From F23-D06 sp963603365 (lineage in GTDB: Bacteria > Bacteroidota > Bacteroidia > Bacteroidales > WCHB1-69): DNA of 64,000 nt. Made by a program: the position numbers and the translations under genes. The notes below the pieces were generated by a model that did not search any database, had not been told where the DNA came from, and saw nothing but the letters and a program-made list of their open reading frames with translations. This document shows, one piece after another, positions 34,219 to 43,792 of the stretch (positions are counted from its first letter, which is position 1; every line of letters begins with the position of its first letter). The stretch covers positions 65,612 through 129,611 of the forward strand of contig CAVCMI010000003.1 of NCBI GenBank assembly GCA_963603365.1, given 5' to 3'.

Positions 34219-35172
34219 TTAGTCTATCGTGTCTGAAATCAGGTATTTGTTGCGGTCAGAACCGTTGCGGGCGATGAGTTCGGCCAAAAAACCGGCAAGA
34301 AACAGCATGGATCCCAATACCATGGCCAGAAGGGCAATGAAGAACAAGGGCTGGTCGGTGACGGCTCTGAACGGCTGTCCGTTTGACTGGTGTATCAGTT
34401 TTTGCGCGATCAGCCATATCGCGCATACAAGACCGACGAGAAAAGAGACACTGCCCCACAGCCCGAATGCGTGCATCGGTTTCTTCTCGAAACGGGTCAT
34501 AAACGAAATCGTCAGCAAGTCAAGGTAGCCGTTCACGAAACGGTTCCAACCGAACTTGGTGACGCCGTATTTGCGTTTGCGGTGCTGGACCACTTTCTCT
34601 CCGATTTTGCAGAATCCCGCCCATTTGGCGATTACCGGAATGTAGCGGTGCATTTCGCTGTATACCTCAATGGACTTGACTACGTCGTGGCGGTAGGCTT
34701 TCAGTCCGCAGTTGAAGTCGTGCAGCATGATGCCCGACATTTTGCGGGTCGTCCAGTTGAAGAACTTGGATGGGATGTTTTTGGCAAGTTTTGAGTCGTA
34801 GCGAACCTTTTTCCAGCCTGACACAAGGTCGTACCCGTCTTCCGTGATCATTCGGTATAGTTCGGGAATCTCGTCGGGGCTGTCTTGCAGGTCGGCATCC
34901 ATAGTGATGACGACATCTCCCTTGCAGGCCTCAAAGCCGGTGTTCAGTGCGGCCGACTTGCCGTAATTCCTGCGGAACCGGATGCCTTTGACGTTGCTGT
35001 TTTGGCTGTGCAGGTCGCAGATGACTTCCCACGAATGGTCTGACGAGCCGTCGTCAATCATTAGGATTTCATACGAGAAACTGTTCTCGTCCATCACACG
35101 CGCGATCCAGGACGTAAGTTCCGGCAGCGACTCGGCTTCGTTCAACAAGGGGACTATAACAGATATGTTCAT
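34219..35172 (-). CDS. Family 2 glycosyltransferase, dolichol/undecaprenyl-phosphate sugar type
   Basis: The 317-residue protein is a GT2 enzyme of the DPM1/ArnC-like group that transfers a sugar from a nucleotide donor to a polyprenyl phosphate. It begins ISVIVPLLNEAESLPEL and has MIDDGSSDHSW and the metal-binding DADLQDSP motif at about 92-99. NCGLKAYRHDV contains conserved residues of the acceptor site. Two membrane segments close the protein (about residues 232-258 and 272-300). It lies 14 bases after the DUF4199 gene, a pairing commonly seen in Bacteroidales. Confidence 0.88.
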   Translation of the reverse strand: MNISVIVPLLNEAESLPELTSWIARVMDENSFSYEILMIDDGSSDHSWEVICDLHSQNSNVKGIRFRRNYGKSAALNTGFEACKGDVVITMDADLQDSPDEIPELYRMITEDGYDLVSGWKKVRYDSKLAKNIPSKFFNWTTRKMSGIMLHDFNCGLKAYRHDVVKSIEVYSEMHRYIPVIAKWAGFCKIGEKVVQHRKRKYGVTKFGWNRFVNGYLDLLTISFMTRFEKKPMHAFGLWGSVSFLVGLVCAIWLIAQKLIHQSNGQPFRAVTDQPLFFIALLAMVLGSMLFLAGFLAELIARNGSDRNKYLISDTID

Positions 35173-35186
35173 GTCTTGCTGTGCTT

Positions 35187-36122
35187 TTAGTTTTCTTTTG
35201 TGGATGATTCTTCGTTGTTGTTCCCGCCATCGGCAGCGGCCGGCTCGTACAGTTTGTCAGTGGCTTTTGACTTGTAGTGGAACATGGCGACGAAGATGCC
35301 GAAAAACATGCCGTATAGCAGATCCATGAGCGCACTGGCGGCGGCATAGACCTCAACGCGTGTGTATTCCGGCACACGCGACTTGCGCTGTTCATAGCGC
35401 AGTTCTGCAGGGTTGACGGAGGGCAGCTGGCGGTTAGTCTGCTGCACGATTTCCATGATGCTTTCCGTGGAAGGCCGGTCCTGGTTAAGGGAGACGTACG
35501 ACTGCAGCGTCTCAACAAGAACATTGCGAGCATGTTGCGAGAAGTTGGCAAGCCGGTAACTGTCTGTCGTGTCAAGCGTGCGCATTGCGGTCATCTTTTC
35601 GCCATAGTAGCGGTTTATCAACGCTATGCCTTTGTGAACTTCTGCCCGCAGCGAGTCGCTGGCATCTGACGCATCGCAGACCTGCTGCTCCTGCATTTCC
35701 ATCATCACGGCTACAGTGTCAAGATAGGCTTGCAATTCATTGCCCGAGATGGTGTCCCGCTCAAGCGTTCTCCTGAAATTCTCCAATGCGGTCTCGTGCT
35801 TCCGCACCAGACCGTCTTTCTCGATGAAAGTGTAGTGAACTAAACTGTAGCAGAAGAAAACCGCAGAACCGACAAGGGAAATGAACAGACATCCCGCAAA
35901 CGCTTTCGAAAAAGAAAGCCGCTTAGGGTATGTTTCCTTGAATTCCTTGATGCCACCGTACAGGAGCAGGATGTAGGCGATAATCAGGGCAATGTCGAGC
36001 ACTTTGGCATTCCCGTACTCGATGTTGCGCGCAGCCATCTTGACCAGTTCAAACAAGGCCAGCGCGCCTCCCAGAAACGCTCCCCACTTGAGGCAGACAA
36101 ACCAATGCTTTTTCTCGTTCAT
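35187..36122 (-). CDS. DUF4199 family membrane protein
   Basis: The 311-residue protein has four membrane segments: residues about 7-28, 41-59 and 76-97, plus a last one near 262-285. A long periplasmic helical part of about 160 residues lies between the third and fourth. The pattern and the KRLSFSKAFAGCLFISLVGSAVF stretch fit DUF4199, a Bacteroidota family without known function. It lies between mce (14 bases) and the GT2 gene (14 bases), so the three are an operon. The link with lipid-linked sugar transfer is by context only. Confidence 0.75.
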   Translation of the reverse strand: MNEKKHWFVCLKWGAFLGGALALFELVKMAARNIEYGNAKVLDIALIIAYILLLYGGIKEFKETYPKRLSFSKAFAGCLFISLVGSAVFFCYSLVHYTFIEKDGLVRKHETALENFRRTLERDTISGNELQAYLDTVAVMMEMQEQQVCDASDASDSLRAEVHKGIALINRYYGEKMTAMRTLDTTDSYRLANFSQHARNVLVETLQSYVSLNQDRPSTESIMEIVQQTNRQLPSVNPAELRYEQRKSRVPEYTRVEVYAAASALMDLLYGMFFGIFVAMFHYKSKATDKLYEPAAADGGNNNEESSTKEN

Positions 36123-36136
36123 GCTATGACTTTCCG

Positions 36137-36547
36137 TTATTCTTCTTTTTTGCAGCAGAACTCTGTCAGCACTCCGCCCGTGGCTTTAGGATGTGCAAAA
36201 CCGATGGAGAGGCCCTCGGCGCCGGCTCTCGGAGCGGAGTCAATCAGGCGGATCCCTTTTGCGGAAAGCTCGTCCAGGGCTTCTGCCGTGTCAGCAACGG
36301 CAAAGGCAAGATGGTGAATGCCTTCGCCCTTGTTTTCGATGAACTTGGCTATGGTGCTGTCCGGCCCTGTCGGCTCCAGCAATTCAATCTTGGTCTGCCC
36401 GACCTTGAAAAATGCGGTTCTGACTTTCTGGTCTTTCACCTCTTCGATGCTGTAGCATTTCATGCCCAGGATCTGTTCGTAATAAGGAATGGCTGTCTCC
36501 AGACTTTTGACGGCGATGCCGAGATGTTCGATGTGTGTGATGTCCAT
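36137..36547 (-). CDS. mce: Methylmalonyl-CoA epimerase
   Basis: This VOC-fold enzyme interconverts (R)- and (S)-methylmalonyl-CoA in the succinate-propionate pathway of gut and oral Bacteroidota. The 136-residue protein starts THIEHLGIAVKSLETAIPYYE, with the first metal histidine in IEHLGI. The second half holds GIHHLAFAV and the terminal ligand glutamate in GVLTEFC. Length matches the family. The partner genes for methylmalonyl-CoA mutase and decarboxylase are not adjacent. Confidence 0.95.
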   Translation of the reverse strand: MDITHIEHLGIAVKSLETAIPYYEQILGMKCYSIEEVKDQKVRTAFFKVGQTKIELLEPTGPDSTIAKFIENKGEGIHHLAFAVADTAEALDELSAKGIRLIDSAPRAGAEGLSIGFAHPKATGGVLTEFCCKKEE

Positions 36548-36599
36548 GATATTGTTTTTGCTGTATGGGTGATTGTTTCAATGCTTATGGGGTTGAGAA

Positions 36600-37385
36600 T
36601 CAGTCTCGGCTGCTGTCTGCCTGAAGCAGGGAGGTGCAGTGTTTGAGGCACTTGATGGTCAGCACGACGACAACGCTGACAGCCAGCACAATCAGTGACG
36701 GCCGCAGCCAGCAAGCCTCGGACAGGGTGTCGCAGGTCCTTGACATAGCGCAGTACATAAGATAGTCGATGGCAGTGTATGAAAAAATGGTGGAGAACCA
36801 GGTGGCATATTCGCGTCTGACAAAGGTCTTGAACGAGAATTTCAGGTTCCCGCTTTTGAAAAGGGAGAACCGGGGAATGAATGCCGGCACTTTTGCAGCC
36901 CACGTCTCGAACTGCTCCCCGAACTGCTGCCGGAGAAAGGCCTCTTCGGCAAACATGATGCGCTCGTAATAAACCCAGTAGAACAGCGAGACGATGAGGA
37001 ATATGGAGATGTTCATCGTGAATACTGACATGCCGGCCCAGATGAGGTAGTTTGCCAAATAGAGCGGATGCCGCACCACCGAATAGATGCCCGTCGTGTT
37101 CAGCCTGTCAGCCACCTGCTTGGAGGTGTTGCGACCTGAAGTGCCCTTGGGGGTAGTGCTTACGGTGTATGCTCTGAGCGCCAGGCCCGAGAGTGATATC
37201 GCCAGTGCGAGGATTGTCATCACAATACGCAGCGTTTGACACCTCCCGGACGACAATTGCCAATAGAGCGTTTCGTTGGTGAAGAAAAGGAGAGGAACCG
37301 TTATCAGGAAGATGATGACTGGAATCTGTCCGCGGTATTTAAAGAGCAGACTGCCGGATTTTTCGTAAGACTGTATGAGCGCCAC
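36600..37385 (-). CDS. Isoprenylcysteine/phospholipid-type membrane methyltransferase-like protein
   Basis: The protein has 261 residues if it starts at GTG 37385. The frame is open further upstream, but the promoter box at 37415-37422 excludes that, and no ATG is available in the first 90 codons. It is an integral membrane protein with about five hydrophobic segments. The motif YSVVRHPLYLANYLIWAG is the SAM-binding signature of the ICMT/PEMT methyltransferase superfamily, followed by YYERIMFAEEAFLRQQFGEQFETW. The substrate is unknown; lipids or small hydrophobic molecules are typical. A transcript leader of about 20 bases fits the GTG start. Confidence 0.72.
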   Translation of the reverse strand: MALIQSYEKSGSLLFKYRGQIPVIIFLITVPLLFFTNETLYWQLSSGRCQTLRIVMTILALAISLSGLALRAYTVSTTPKGTSGRNTSKQVADRLNTTGIYSVVRHPLYLANYLIWAGMSVFTMNISIFLIVSLFYWVYYERIMFAEEAFLRQQFGEQFETWAAKVPAFIPRFSLFKSGNLKFSFKTFVRREYATWFSTIFSYTAIDYLMYCAMSRTCDTLSEACWLRPSLIVLAVSVVVVLTIKCLKHCTSLLQADSSRD

Positions 37386-37414
37386 GTTGTTGTGAGTTGT
37401 ATTTATACAAGCGG

Positions 37415-37422
37415 CAAAAATA
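37415..37422 (-). promoter_or_regulatory. Bacteroidota -7 box (TATTTTTG) for the membrane methyltransferase
   Basis: TATTTTTG on the minus strand lies inside the longest version of the downstream frame and supports the GTG 37385 start. Confidence 0.6.
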
Positions 37423-37463
37423 CAAAAAATCATCCAATAGGCAAATGCCGGATTCGGAATGCC

Positions 37464-40400
37464 TCACGGCTCAATGCTGATGCGCAAACTGGAACTCTGT
37501 GCCCTGTACTCGGGCGAATAGAGACTTTCAACAGTGGCGATTCCGTTGCCGAAGACTCCCTTTTGGGTTGCCGTGACTTCATATTCAAGGATGTGTGTCC
37601 CTTTGCCTAAGGTGTCAATGAAGAAGTGGGTGGCGGCATCCCGTATGACCTCAAAATAGGAGAACCCATTCTGCCATCCGTGCTTTTCAGACGTTGAAAC
37701 AGGCTCGAAAGCAGAAGCCCTCTCGTCCTTGATGTGGATGTATTCCAGGTCGCGGTCGGCTGTGATGACCATCCTGACGATTATGCGTTCGCCGAGCCGA
37801 GCCGGATTACGGCCGGTGACGGAGTCGAGCCGTATGCCATCGGCAGGTATGGCATGGAATAGAGAACGTTCGATGTGCAGACCTTCGCCGGCTTCCGTTA
37901 TGTTGTCTTTGTCTTCGAGATATTGCCAATAGCAGCCGCCATAGACGGGGTGCAGCGTGTCGGTGCTGATGGTTATTGTGGCCAGATCAGGTGACATTTC
38001 GTCCGCATTCCAAACGTGTTGCAGGTATTCGGTGCCGGCTTCGGCCTGCGGGTCTGCCGCGGGCGCGAAAGTCTGCCCGCCGACGCTGATGACTGTGGCA
38101 GATGCGGCTGTGGCTTCTGCCCGCTTGCCGGCCAGAATGGCATAGACAGCTTCGGCGGTTGACTTGGTGTTGCTCCAGCAACTGTTTTTCCGCTGCAGCA
38201 GCAGCCATTGCACCATGGCATCCAGTTCGTCCTGCCGGGGTGAAACCGTCTCAAATGCCTCGATGAGCAAGGTCTGCAACTCCACGGGCGACTGCCCCCA
38301 GCCGTAATAGAGCGGATAAAAGTGCTGTCCGTTTTGACGGTCAATCCAATACATGCCCATGCTTTCGCTCCTCACGGCTTGCTGCCGCAAGGCTTCCATA
38401 ACCTGTTCGGCTTCCTGTTTCCGCCCTGCATAGTGCAAAACAAGAGCTGTCTCGGCTTGTCGCATCCGGTCGGCTTCGTACAGATTGTCTGTAAGGTGTG
38501 CAAACAGGTTCTTGACGTATGGTTGCTGAAGCCAAAGGCTGTCTGCTTTGCCCGTGGTTTTTATATACAGGTATTGCAGGTCATTGCGGCTGAGAAGGAA
38601 AGGTTCGTTTTTGTCGGCACCGCCCTCTTTTACATACTGGCGGTACCGGTTTTCCTGTTTTTCGTCCAAATAGCGGACGGCTTTGTCGACCATGTCATCG
38701 GCGGTCGGTATGCTGATGCCGAGGCGGTTCAGTTTGCGGCAGCCTGCCACAATGTAGTTCGTGATGCGTTCGCACCCGTCACCTTTGCCGAACCACCCCC
38801 AACTGCCGGCAGCGGTCTGGTTGCGCAGCAGCTTTTTTGACTGCTTGGCAATCTGCGTTTCAAGACCCTTTCTGTCAAAAAGGTTTGCCAACGCGCTTTT
38901 CTGTTCCGTCTCCAGTTCTGCTTCGGTTGCCCAAGGGGTCTCTTCTAAAAGGATGCTCTTGAGCTGCCCGTTTTTAGTCAACGGCGAGCCCAAGGTGTTG
39001 TGCAGCGAGTCTGTCTGCCACTCCTTGAATGTTCTCTCGATTTCCGGATGCTGGCTGACAATGTGCAAGGCCAAGGCATCCGCAAAGAGTTTGGAGAAGA
39101 TCTGTTCGTTGCAGTCATAGCGCTCTTTTGTCAGATAAGGCAGCGACTGTATGGCGATCCAGAAGGGGTTGCCGGTGAGTTCCAACGTGTAACGGTATGG
39201 TTGAGCGGTGGGCGATGTGCAGTCCTGCATTTTCCGGAAAAGGATGGTGGTGTCGCGGTTTGCGGGTATCGAAAACGGCAGTGATTCTGTCACCAGTGTG
39301 CGGCGCGACAGGACAGGCAGCACGTTTTCTTCGCCGTCGCCGTATTGTCCCGCTTGTGCCAGCACGCGGTATCCGATGAGCGGCACGTCAAGAGGCACGG
39401 CTATCTGCCAGCCTGCAACGGCATTGCCCTTTCCTGCACAACGGAAGCCTTGCAACGAGTCGTTCCCGTTGACAAGAACAGACAGCGGCTCACCCGTTGA
39501 ACCGTTGAAGAAACGGATGGCGACCTTGCCGTCCAACACAGTGTCGCTGAGGTTCGTAAGCCGTATTTGGAATGTCAGGGTGTCGCCTTCACGCAAGAAG
39601 CGGGGCGCATTGCCCTGTATCATCATGGTCTTGCGCGACTGCAAGAACGCAGTCAACGAGCCGCTTCGCATGGATGGGGTGTGCGCCAATGCGAAGAACT
39701 GCCATTGGCTGTATTGGTCGGGAAGGGTGAAGTCAATCTTCAAAGTCCCCTCTCGGTCTGTTTTCAAGGCAGGGCAGAAGAAAGCGGTTTCGGTAAACCG
39801 GCTTCTGACTTTCATGGAGGGTGAGAATAGGATGACCTCTTTCGTGCCCGAGCCCCCTCCCGTCGAGGTCAAGTCGGTTTTGTCTGTCAGGGGGACGACA
39901 GCGGGATTATCCTCGGCATAGTCATCCTGCATCCCATTGTCTTTCAACATAATGGTCGACGATTGTCTTTTTGAATACGATGCAATGTTGTCGGTTTCGA
40001 GAAAAGATTCTTCAAAAGCAAGGCCGTCGACGATTTCTTTAGGTTCGCTGCCGAGGGCAATGTCCGGCAGGTTGCCCGTGAGGATGTCGCGGCAGCGGCG
40101 GTTCCGCAGCCATTCGATGGTTTCATACGTTTTGTTCCGGATTGTCCGGGGCTTGGTCAGCGAACTTGACGTATAGATGAGAAACGGGTCTGATATGTCT
40201 TGGAAAAAGAGAGGGTTGTTTATGAATGATTTATTGCGGTAACGGTTGCGGGAGGATACTGCGGGGGAGAGGCTGTATGCCGGTCGGTCCATCCCTGATT
40301 CATAAAGGCTGCAGTCAATCATCCAGGCAAGCACCTCAGCCGTTTCTTGCAGCGACTTGGCGGTGTGGGGGATCTGCAGTTCCCAATGCTCCTTACTGCC

Positions 40401-43400
40401 GGGTTCAGCAATGTTGTTCCAATGCGTGAGCTCCAAGGGGAGCGTGTTTTTGACAGGGTCGGCGGCGGGGATGAGAAGATGCTCGGTGCGGTCTGTCTGA
40501 TAGCAGAAGCCGTTTTGGATGACGCGTGCATTGACACTGACTGATTCTCCGCTATGCTTTCTGGTCTTTATGGAGAATGATGTCTGCGATCGGTCCAGTT
40601 TGAAAGACCGGGTTCGCAGCAGCCGCTTGCCTTGATAGACGTTGCAGATGAGCAGGGCATTCTTGAGGTAGGTGCCCGCTACGACAGTGGCCTCTCCGCC
40701 GGCTTGCGGAACGGTTTTGAAATAGGCCCACACGGGTTCGTAACGTCGGGTGGCAGTGGTGTCTGAACGGTAAATCCTGAAAGTGGATGTACGCTTTATG
40801 GTGTCGCCTTTTTTGTCAATGCAGGTGAAAGTGGCTCTGTAGTTGCCGAAAGGCCATTGTTTTATGGAGATGTGGAATGTAGAGTCGGGTTTGCAGACTT
40901 TTGTGCTGTCGAGCAGGATGGCAGACGTGGGCCAAGACGATTCTCGCCTTTCGTCAGGGTCGAGTCCGAATTGCGGAAAATAGCGGCGGCAGGCGGCGGT
41001 GTCGTAAAGGGGCTGGCCGGGCTCTCCGGTTGCAGAAAAGAGATATTCGCGGTAAAGTCGCGGCGTTTCAAGATGCTCCACGCAGACGCGCACGGCAACG
41101 GGTTGCAAAACCTCGTCATAGTTGACAGGGGAAACGGTCCACTTCAAGGTGTCTTCGCTTGATTGGTCAATGTCGTCGACACCCATGACAACCAAACGGA
41201 GCGGATGAACCGGAATCCGGAACTCATGGGCGGCGGCGTGGGTCTCGCCGTTCAGGTCTGTGGCGGCGGCGCTGACTTCAACGTAGTATCCTTTGTCGCT
41301 TTTGGGCGTTGCATAACGGTACAGGAATTTTCCCTCCTGATCGCAGACAACATCCGCTTTCAGACTCTTTGCCGTTTCGTTGAAAGGCTCATCCGCAAAG
41401 GGTAGTCCGAAAGCGGACATCTGCAACGAGACGGCAGCGCCCGCCACAGACACACCATTCAGGGCAATGACTTTCCCGCCGACGGTCAGCGTGTCGCCCG
41501 CCATGATTTCGTTGGTGTCAATGTCGAGCGAAATGCTGAATGCCGGGAGTTTGTATTCCGCCACGTCAATGCTTTTCCGGGCATAGTACGATGCTTTTTT
41601 CCCGTCTATGCGGACAGAAATGGAATGGCGTCCGATTGAGGAAAGCGGGATTCTGAACTCGCCGGCTGTGCTGCCGTAATCCGAGGAGGTGAAATGCAAG
41701 GAGTCGATGAGTTTCCCGCTTTTGTCGTTCAGCGTAACGGTGACGGGCTGTCCGGAAAAGGTTTTCCCGCCATGTTCGGCGATGCTCTTGAAGTAGACGG
41801 TCTGTCCTGGACGGTATAGCGTGCGGTCGGTGAAAAGGGAAATGCGTCCGGATGCCGGTTGTCGTCGGTTTACGGCAAGGCTTCTTTTTCGACGCCGGTA
41901 GTTCCATACAAGGAACTGGGTAGAATAAAGGTCGTTATGGTCACGGAAGCGGATGTCGTACAGATCCCGGTATGGATGCCTATTCTGCAAAAGGGCGGGT
42001 ACGTTGACTTCGCCGTTCTTGTTTGTAAGCAGAACGGCGGGGATTCTGCCTCCTATGTGAGTGCGGCGGTATGCGAAAGGCTCGCCCGAAGTGCGGCGGT
42101 TGACAGCCAGCCGTGCCTTCCCCTCGACAGACCATCCCGTGAGTTTGATGTCGGTGACGTGGATGGCAGTTGTCAGCAGCGTTGATGCCGTGTCCCAAGT
42201 GGCGGCACGATGGAAGATGAGGGTATAGCAGCCTGTCGGCAGCGAGTCGAGCCACAGTTCTGTGGTGTAGGCATTGTATGGTACGGGATTCTTCAGTACG
42301 AACCGTTCCCGCAGGATGCAATTGCTGAGTTGTGACACATCCGCAGAGTCAAGCACGGTGCGGTCAAGGTCGGGGTTGTAGTGATAGGGGACGGTCTTGA
42401 CATGGTCTGTTTTGTAAACGCTGACGTAGAGCGTGTCAATGTTGCGGTAACGGATGGCGAGGCGTTGCTTCGGCGCAGGTGTGCGGTCCTGGTCTCTGCT
42501 GTTAAGGTACAGTTCCGGCAGCAGAATATGCTCTTTGCAGAACAGCGCATTTTGCACGAAGAAGGGATTCTCGTCTTTTGCGATCAGTTTGTCGAAATAA
42601 TACAGCGCTATGGCAAAACAGTCGTTGATGCTGTCGTTTCTGCTGCCTGTCTCAAACAGGCAGATGGCGCGCGCATAGTCAAAGGCATCGTCGAAACCGT
42701 ACTTTTGCTCCAAGTATCCCACTTCTTTGAGATACCGGCTGCAATATTCGGTTTTTGACAGGCACGAGTTGCGGAGGCGCAGGTCAAGGCGCAGCAATTC
42801 GTAGTCGATGGCGGCGTCGCGGTCTTCCGGCAAGGTATGGATGCCTATTGCTCTGTCGATGAGGGTGAATGCTTCGGCGGTGTCGTCCGTGTGGACAAGG
42901 CGGTCTTGCACGACGATGTCGAAAAGGGTAGGGCGAAGATTACGGAAGGCCGCATCGCCGCCAAGCATGAAGGAGAAGTCGGCGGCGGGGATGGCGACGA
43001 GTTGCTGCAGCATGGCAAAGCAGGTGTCGAAGTGTTGCCGCGACAGGGTCTTCAGGTCTTCGTTGCTCCATTCGTCAAATCTTTGCAGGTCGTGCTTTTG
43101 CGCTATTGGCGTAGAAAAGGCATTTGAGGCCATGCAGTTCTCGAGGGTGGTGCCGGCGAGGTAATGATACAGGCAGATGTATGGGGCCGTGTGGGGCAAC
43201 GCTGTGACGGAGTCAAGATAGAATATGGCAGTCTTGTCGCTCCATGATGGATCGTAGCGGCGGTTCAGCTCCACACGTTCATAGTCGGTGCGGAACTGCT
43301 GAAACTCGTTCTGCTCGAGCATTGCTTTCCGGCCGATGGTGTCCAGCAGCCGGTTGCAGTCGAGGACAAAGGCCCGGTTGGTGTTCCGGTACCGGCTCCA

Positions 43401-43511
43401 AAGCGAGTCGTAAGCGTAAGTGTCTGTTTGGTTGCTCTGCCCAGACGCGCAAGTGATAATGATCCACAAAACGAAAGTGCAACAAAGAGCGAGTGAGATA
43501 TTGTTTTTCAT
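37464..43511 (-). CDS. Alpha-2-macroglobulin family protein
   Basis: The 2015-residue secreted or envelope-anchored protein has an N-terminal signal (about residues 1-25). Helical/TPR-like sequence follows (about 30-330), then a series of macroglobulin domains. The MG domain stretch SLFTDRTLYRPGQTVYFKSI (near 575), the A2M domain SRFTETAFFCPALKTDREG (near 1235) and the alpha-toroid thioester domain are clear. The thioester site is intact: CNEQ with cysteine 1467 and glutamine 1470. Bacterial A2Ms trap attacking proteases in the periplasm or at the surface. The usual partner, penicillin-binding protein 1C, is not adjacent. It is the longest gene here. Confidence 0.9.
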   Translation of the reverse strand: MKNNISLALCCTFVLWIIITCASGQSNQTDTYAYDSLWSRYRNTNRAFVLDCNRLLDTIGRKAMLEQNEFQQFRTDYERVELNRRYDPSWSDKTAIFYLDSVTALPHTAPYICLYHYLAGTTLENCMASNAFSTPIAQKHDLQRFDEWSNEDLKTLSRQHFDTCFAMLQQLVAIPAADFSFMLGGDAAFRNLRPTLFDIVVQDRLVHTDDTAEAFTLIDRAIGIHTLPEDRDAAIDYELLRLDLRLRNSCLSKTEYCSRYLKEVGYLEQKYGFDDAFDYARAICLFETGSRNDSINDCFAIALYYFDKLIAKDENPFFVQNALFCKEHILLPELYLNSRDQDRTPAPKQRLAIRYRNIDTLYVSVYKTDHVKTVPYHYNPDLDRTVLDSADVSQLSNCILRERFVLKNPVPYNAYTTELWLDSLPTGCYTLIFHRAATWDTASTLLTTAIHVTDIKLTGWSVEGKARLAVNRRTSGEPFAYRRTHIGGRIPAVLLTNKNGEVNVPALLQNRHPYRDLYDIRFRDHNDLYSTQFLVWNYRRRKRSLAVNRRQPASGRISLFTDRTLYRPGQTVYFKSIAEHGGKTFSGQPVTVTLNDKSGKLIDSLHFTSSDYGSTAGEFRIPLSSIGRHSISVRIDGKKASYYARKSIDVAEYKLPAFSISLDIDTNEIMAGDTLTVGGKVIALNGVSVAGAAVSLQMSAFGLPFADEPFNETAKSLKADVVCDQEGKFLYRYATPKSDKGYYVEVSAAATDLNGETHAAAHEFRIPVHPLRLVVMGVDDIDQSSEDTLKWTVSPVNYDEVLQPVAVRVCVEHLETPRLYREYLFSATGEPGQPLYDTAACRRYFPQFGLDPDERRESSWPTSAILLDSTKVCKPDSTFHISIKQWPFGNYRATFTCIDKKGDTIKRTSTFRIYRSDTTATRRYEPVWAYFKTVPQAGGEATVVAGTYLKNALLICNVYQGKRLLRTRSFKLDRSQTSFSIKTRKHSGESVSVNARVIQNGFCYQTDRTEHLLIPAADPVKNTLPLELTHWNNIAEPGSKEHWELQIPHTAKSLQETAEVLAWMIDCSLYESGMDRPAYSLSPAVSSRNRYRNKSFINNPLFFQDISDPFLIYTSSSLTKPRTIRNKTYETIEWLRNRRCRDILTGNLPDIALGSEPKEIVDGLAFEESFLETDNIASYSKRQSSTIMLKDNGMQDDYAEDNPAVVPLTDKTDLTSTGGGSGTKEVILFSPSMKVRSRFTETAFFCPALKTDREGTLKIDFTLPDQYSQWQFFALAHTPSMRSGSLTAFLQSRKTMMIQGNAPRFLREGDTLTFQIRLTNLSDTVLDGKVAIRFFNGSTGEPLSVLVNGNDSLQGFRCAGKGNAVAGWQIAVPLDVPLIGYRVLAQAGQYGDGEENVLPVLSRRTLVTESLPFSIPANRDTTILFRKMQDCTSPTAQPYRYTLELTGNPFWIAIQSLPYLTKERYDCNEQIFSKLFADALALHIVSQHPEIERTFKEWQTDSLHNTLGSPLTKNGQLKSILLEETPWATEAELETEQKSALANLFDRKGLETQIAKQSKKLLRNQTAAGSWGWFGKGDGCERITNYIVAGCRKLNRLGISIPTADDMVDKAVRYLDEKQENRYRQYVKEGGADKNEPFLLSRNDLQYLYIKTTGKADSLWLQQPYVKNLFAHLTDNLYEADRMRQAETALVLHYAGRKQEAEQVMEALRQQAVRSESMGMYWIDRQNGQHFYPLYYGWGQSPVELQTLLIEAFETVSPRQDELDAMVQWLLLQRKNSCWSNTKSTAEAVYAILAGKRAEATAASATVISVGGQTFAPAADPQAEAGTEYLQHVWNADEMSPDLATITISTDTLHPVYGGCYWQYLEDKDNITEAGEGLHIERSLFHAIPADGIRLDSVTGRNPARLGERIIVRMVITADRDLEYIHIKDERASAFEPVSTSEKHGWQNGFSYFEVIRDAATHFFIDTLGKGTHILEYEVTATQKGVFGNGIATVESLYSPEYRAQSSSLRISIEP

Positions 43512-43695
43512 TTGCCTGATTTGAATAGTTTTTATGACATGCCAGATGATAACGGAGAGAGTTGCGAAATAGTATGATTCAGGAAGAAAAGCATTCCATA
43601 GAACATGAGCAGGGCTTTATTGTGTTCGATAGAATTAACAGTGCGGAGCTCATTGTCGATTGGACGATTTGTTGTTGACGGCGACATAAAAACAC

Positions 43696-43703
43696 TATAT
43701 TTG
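43696..43703 (+). promoter_or_regulatory. Bacteroidota -7 box (TATATTTG) for the LRR protein gene
   Basis: TATATTTG lies about 80 bases before the LRR gene's start. The rest of the gap between 43512 and 43792 shows no convincing gene, and the A2M promoter is not evident. Confidence 0.55.
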
Positions 43704-43792
43704 CCGCGCCGATTCATTCTGGCATTGGCTTAACCCACAAGCGGCCGGGGAATTTGTCGGCACGGAAACTGGAAAATGATATGCTTACCGCT

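Noticed and set aside
43532..43717. A 61-codon minus-strand frame upstream of the A2M gene
   Set aside because: No promoter, no recognisable features, and it covers the region where the A2M leader should be.
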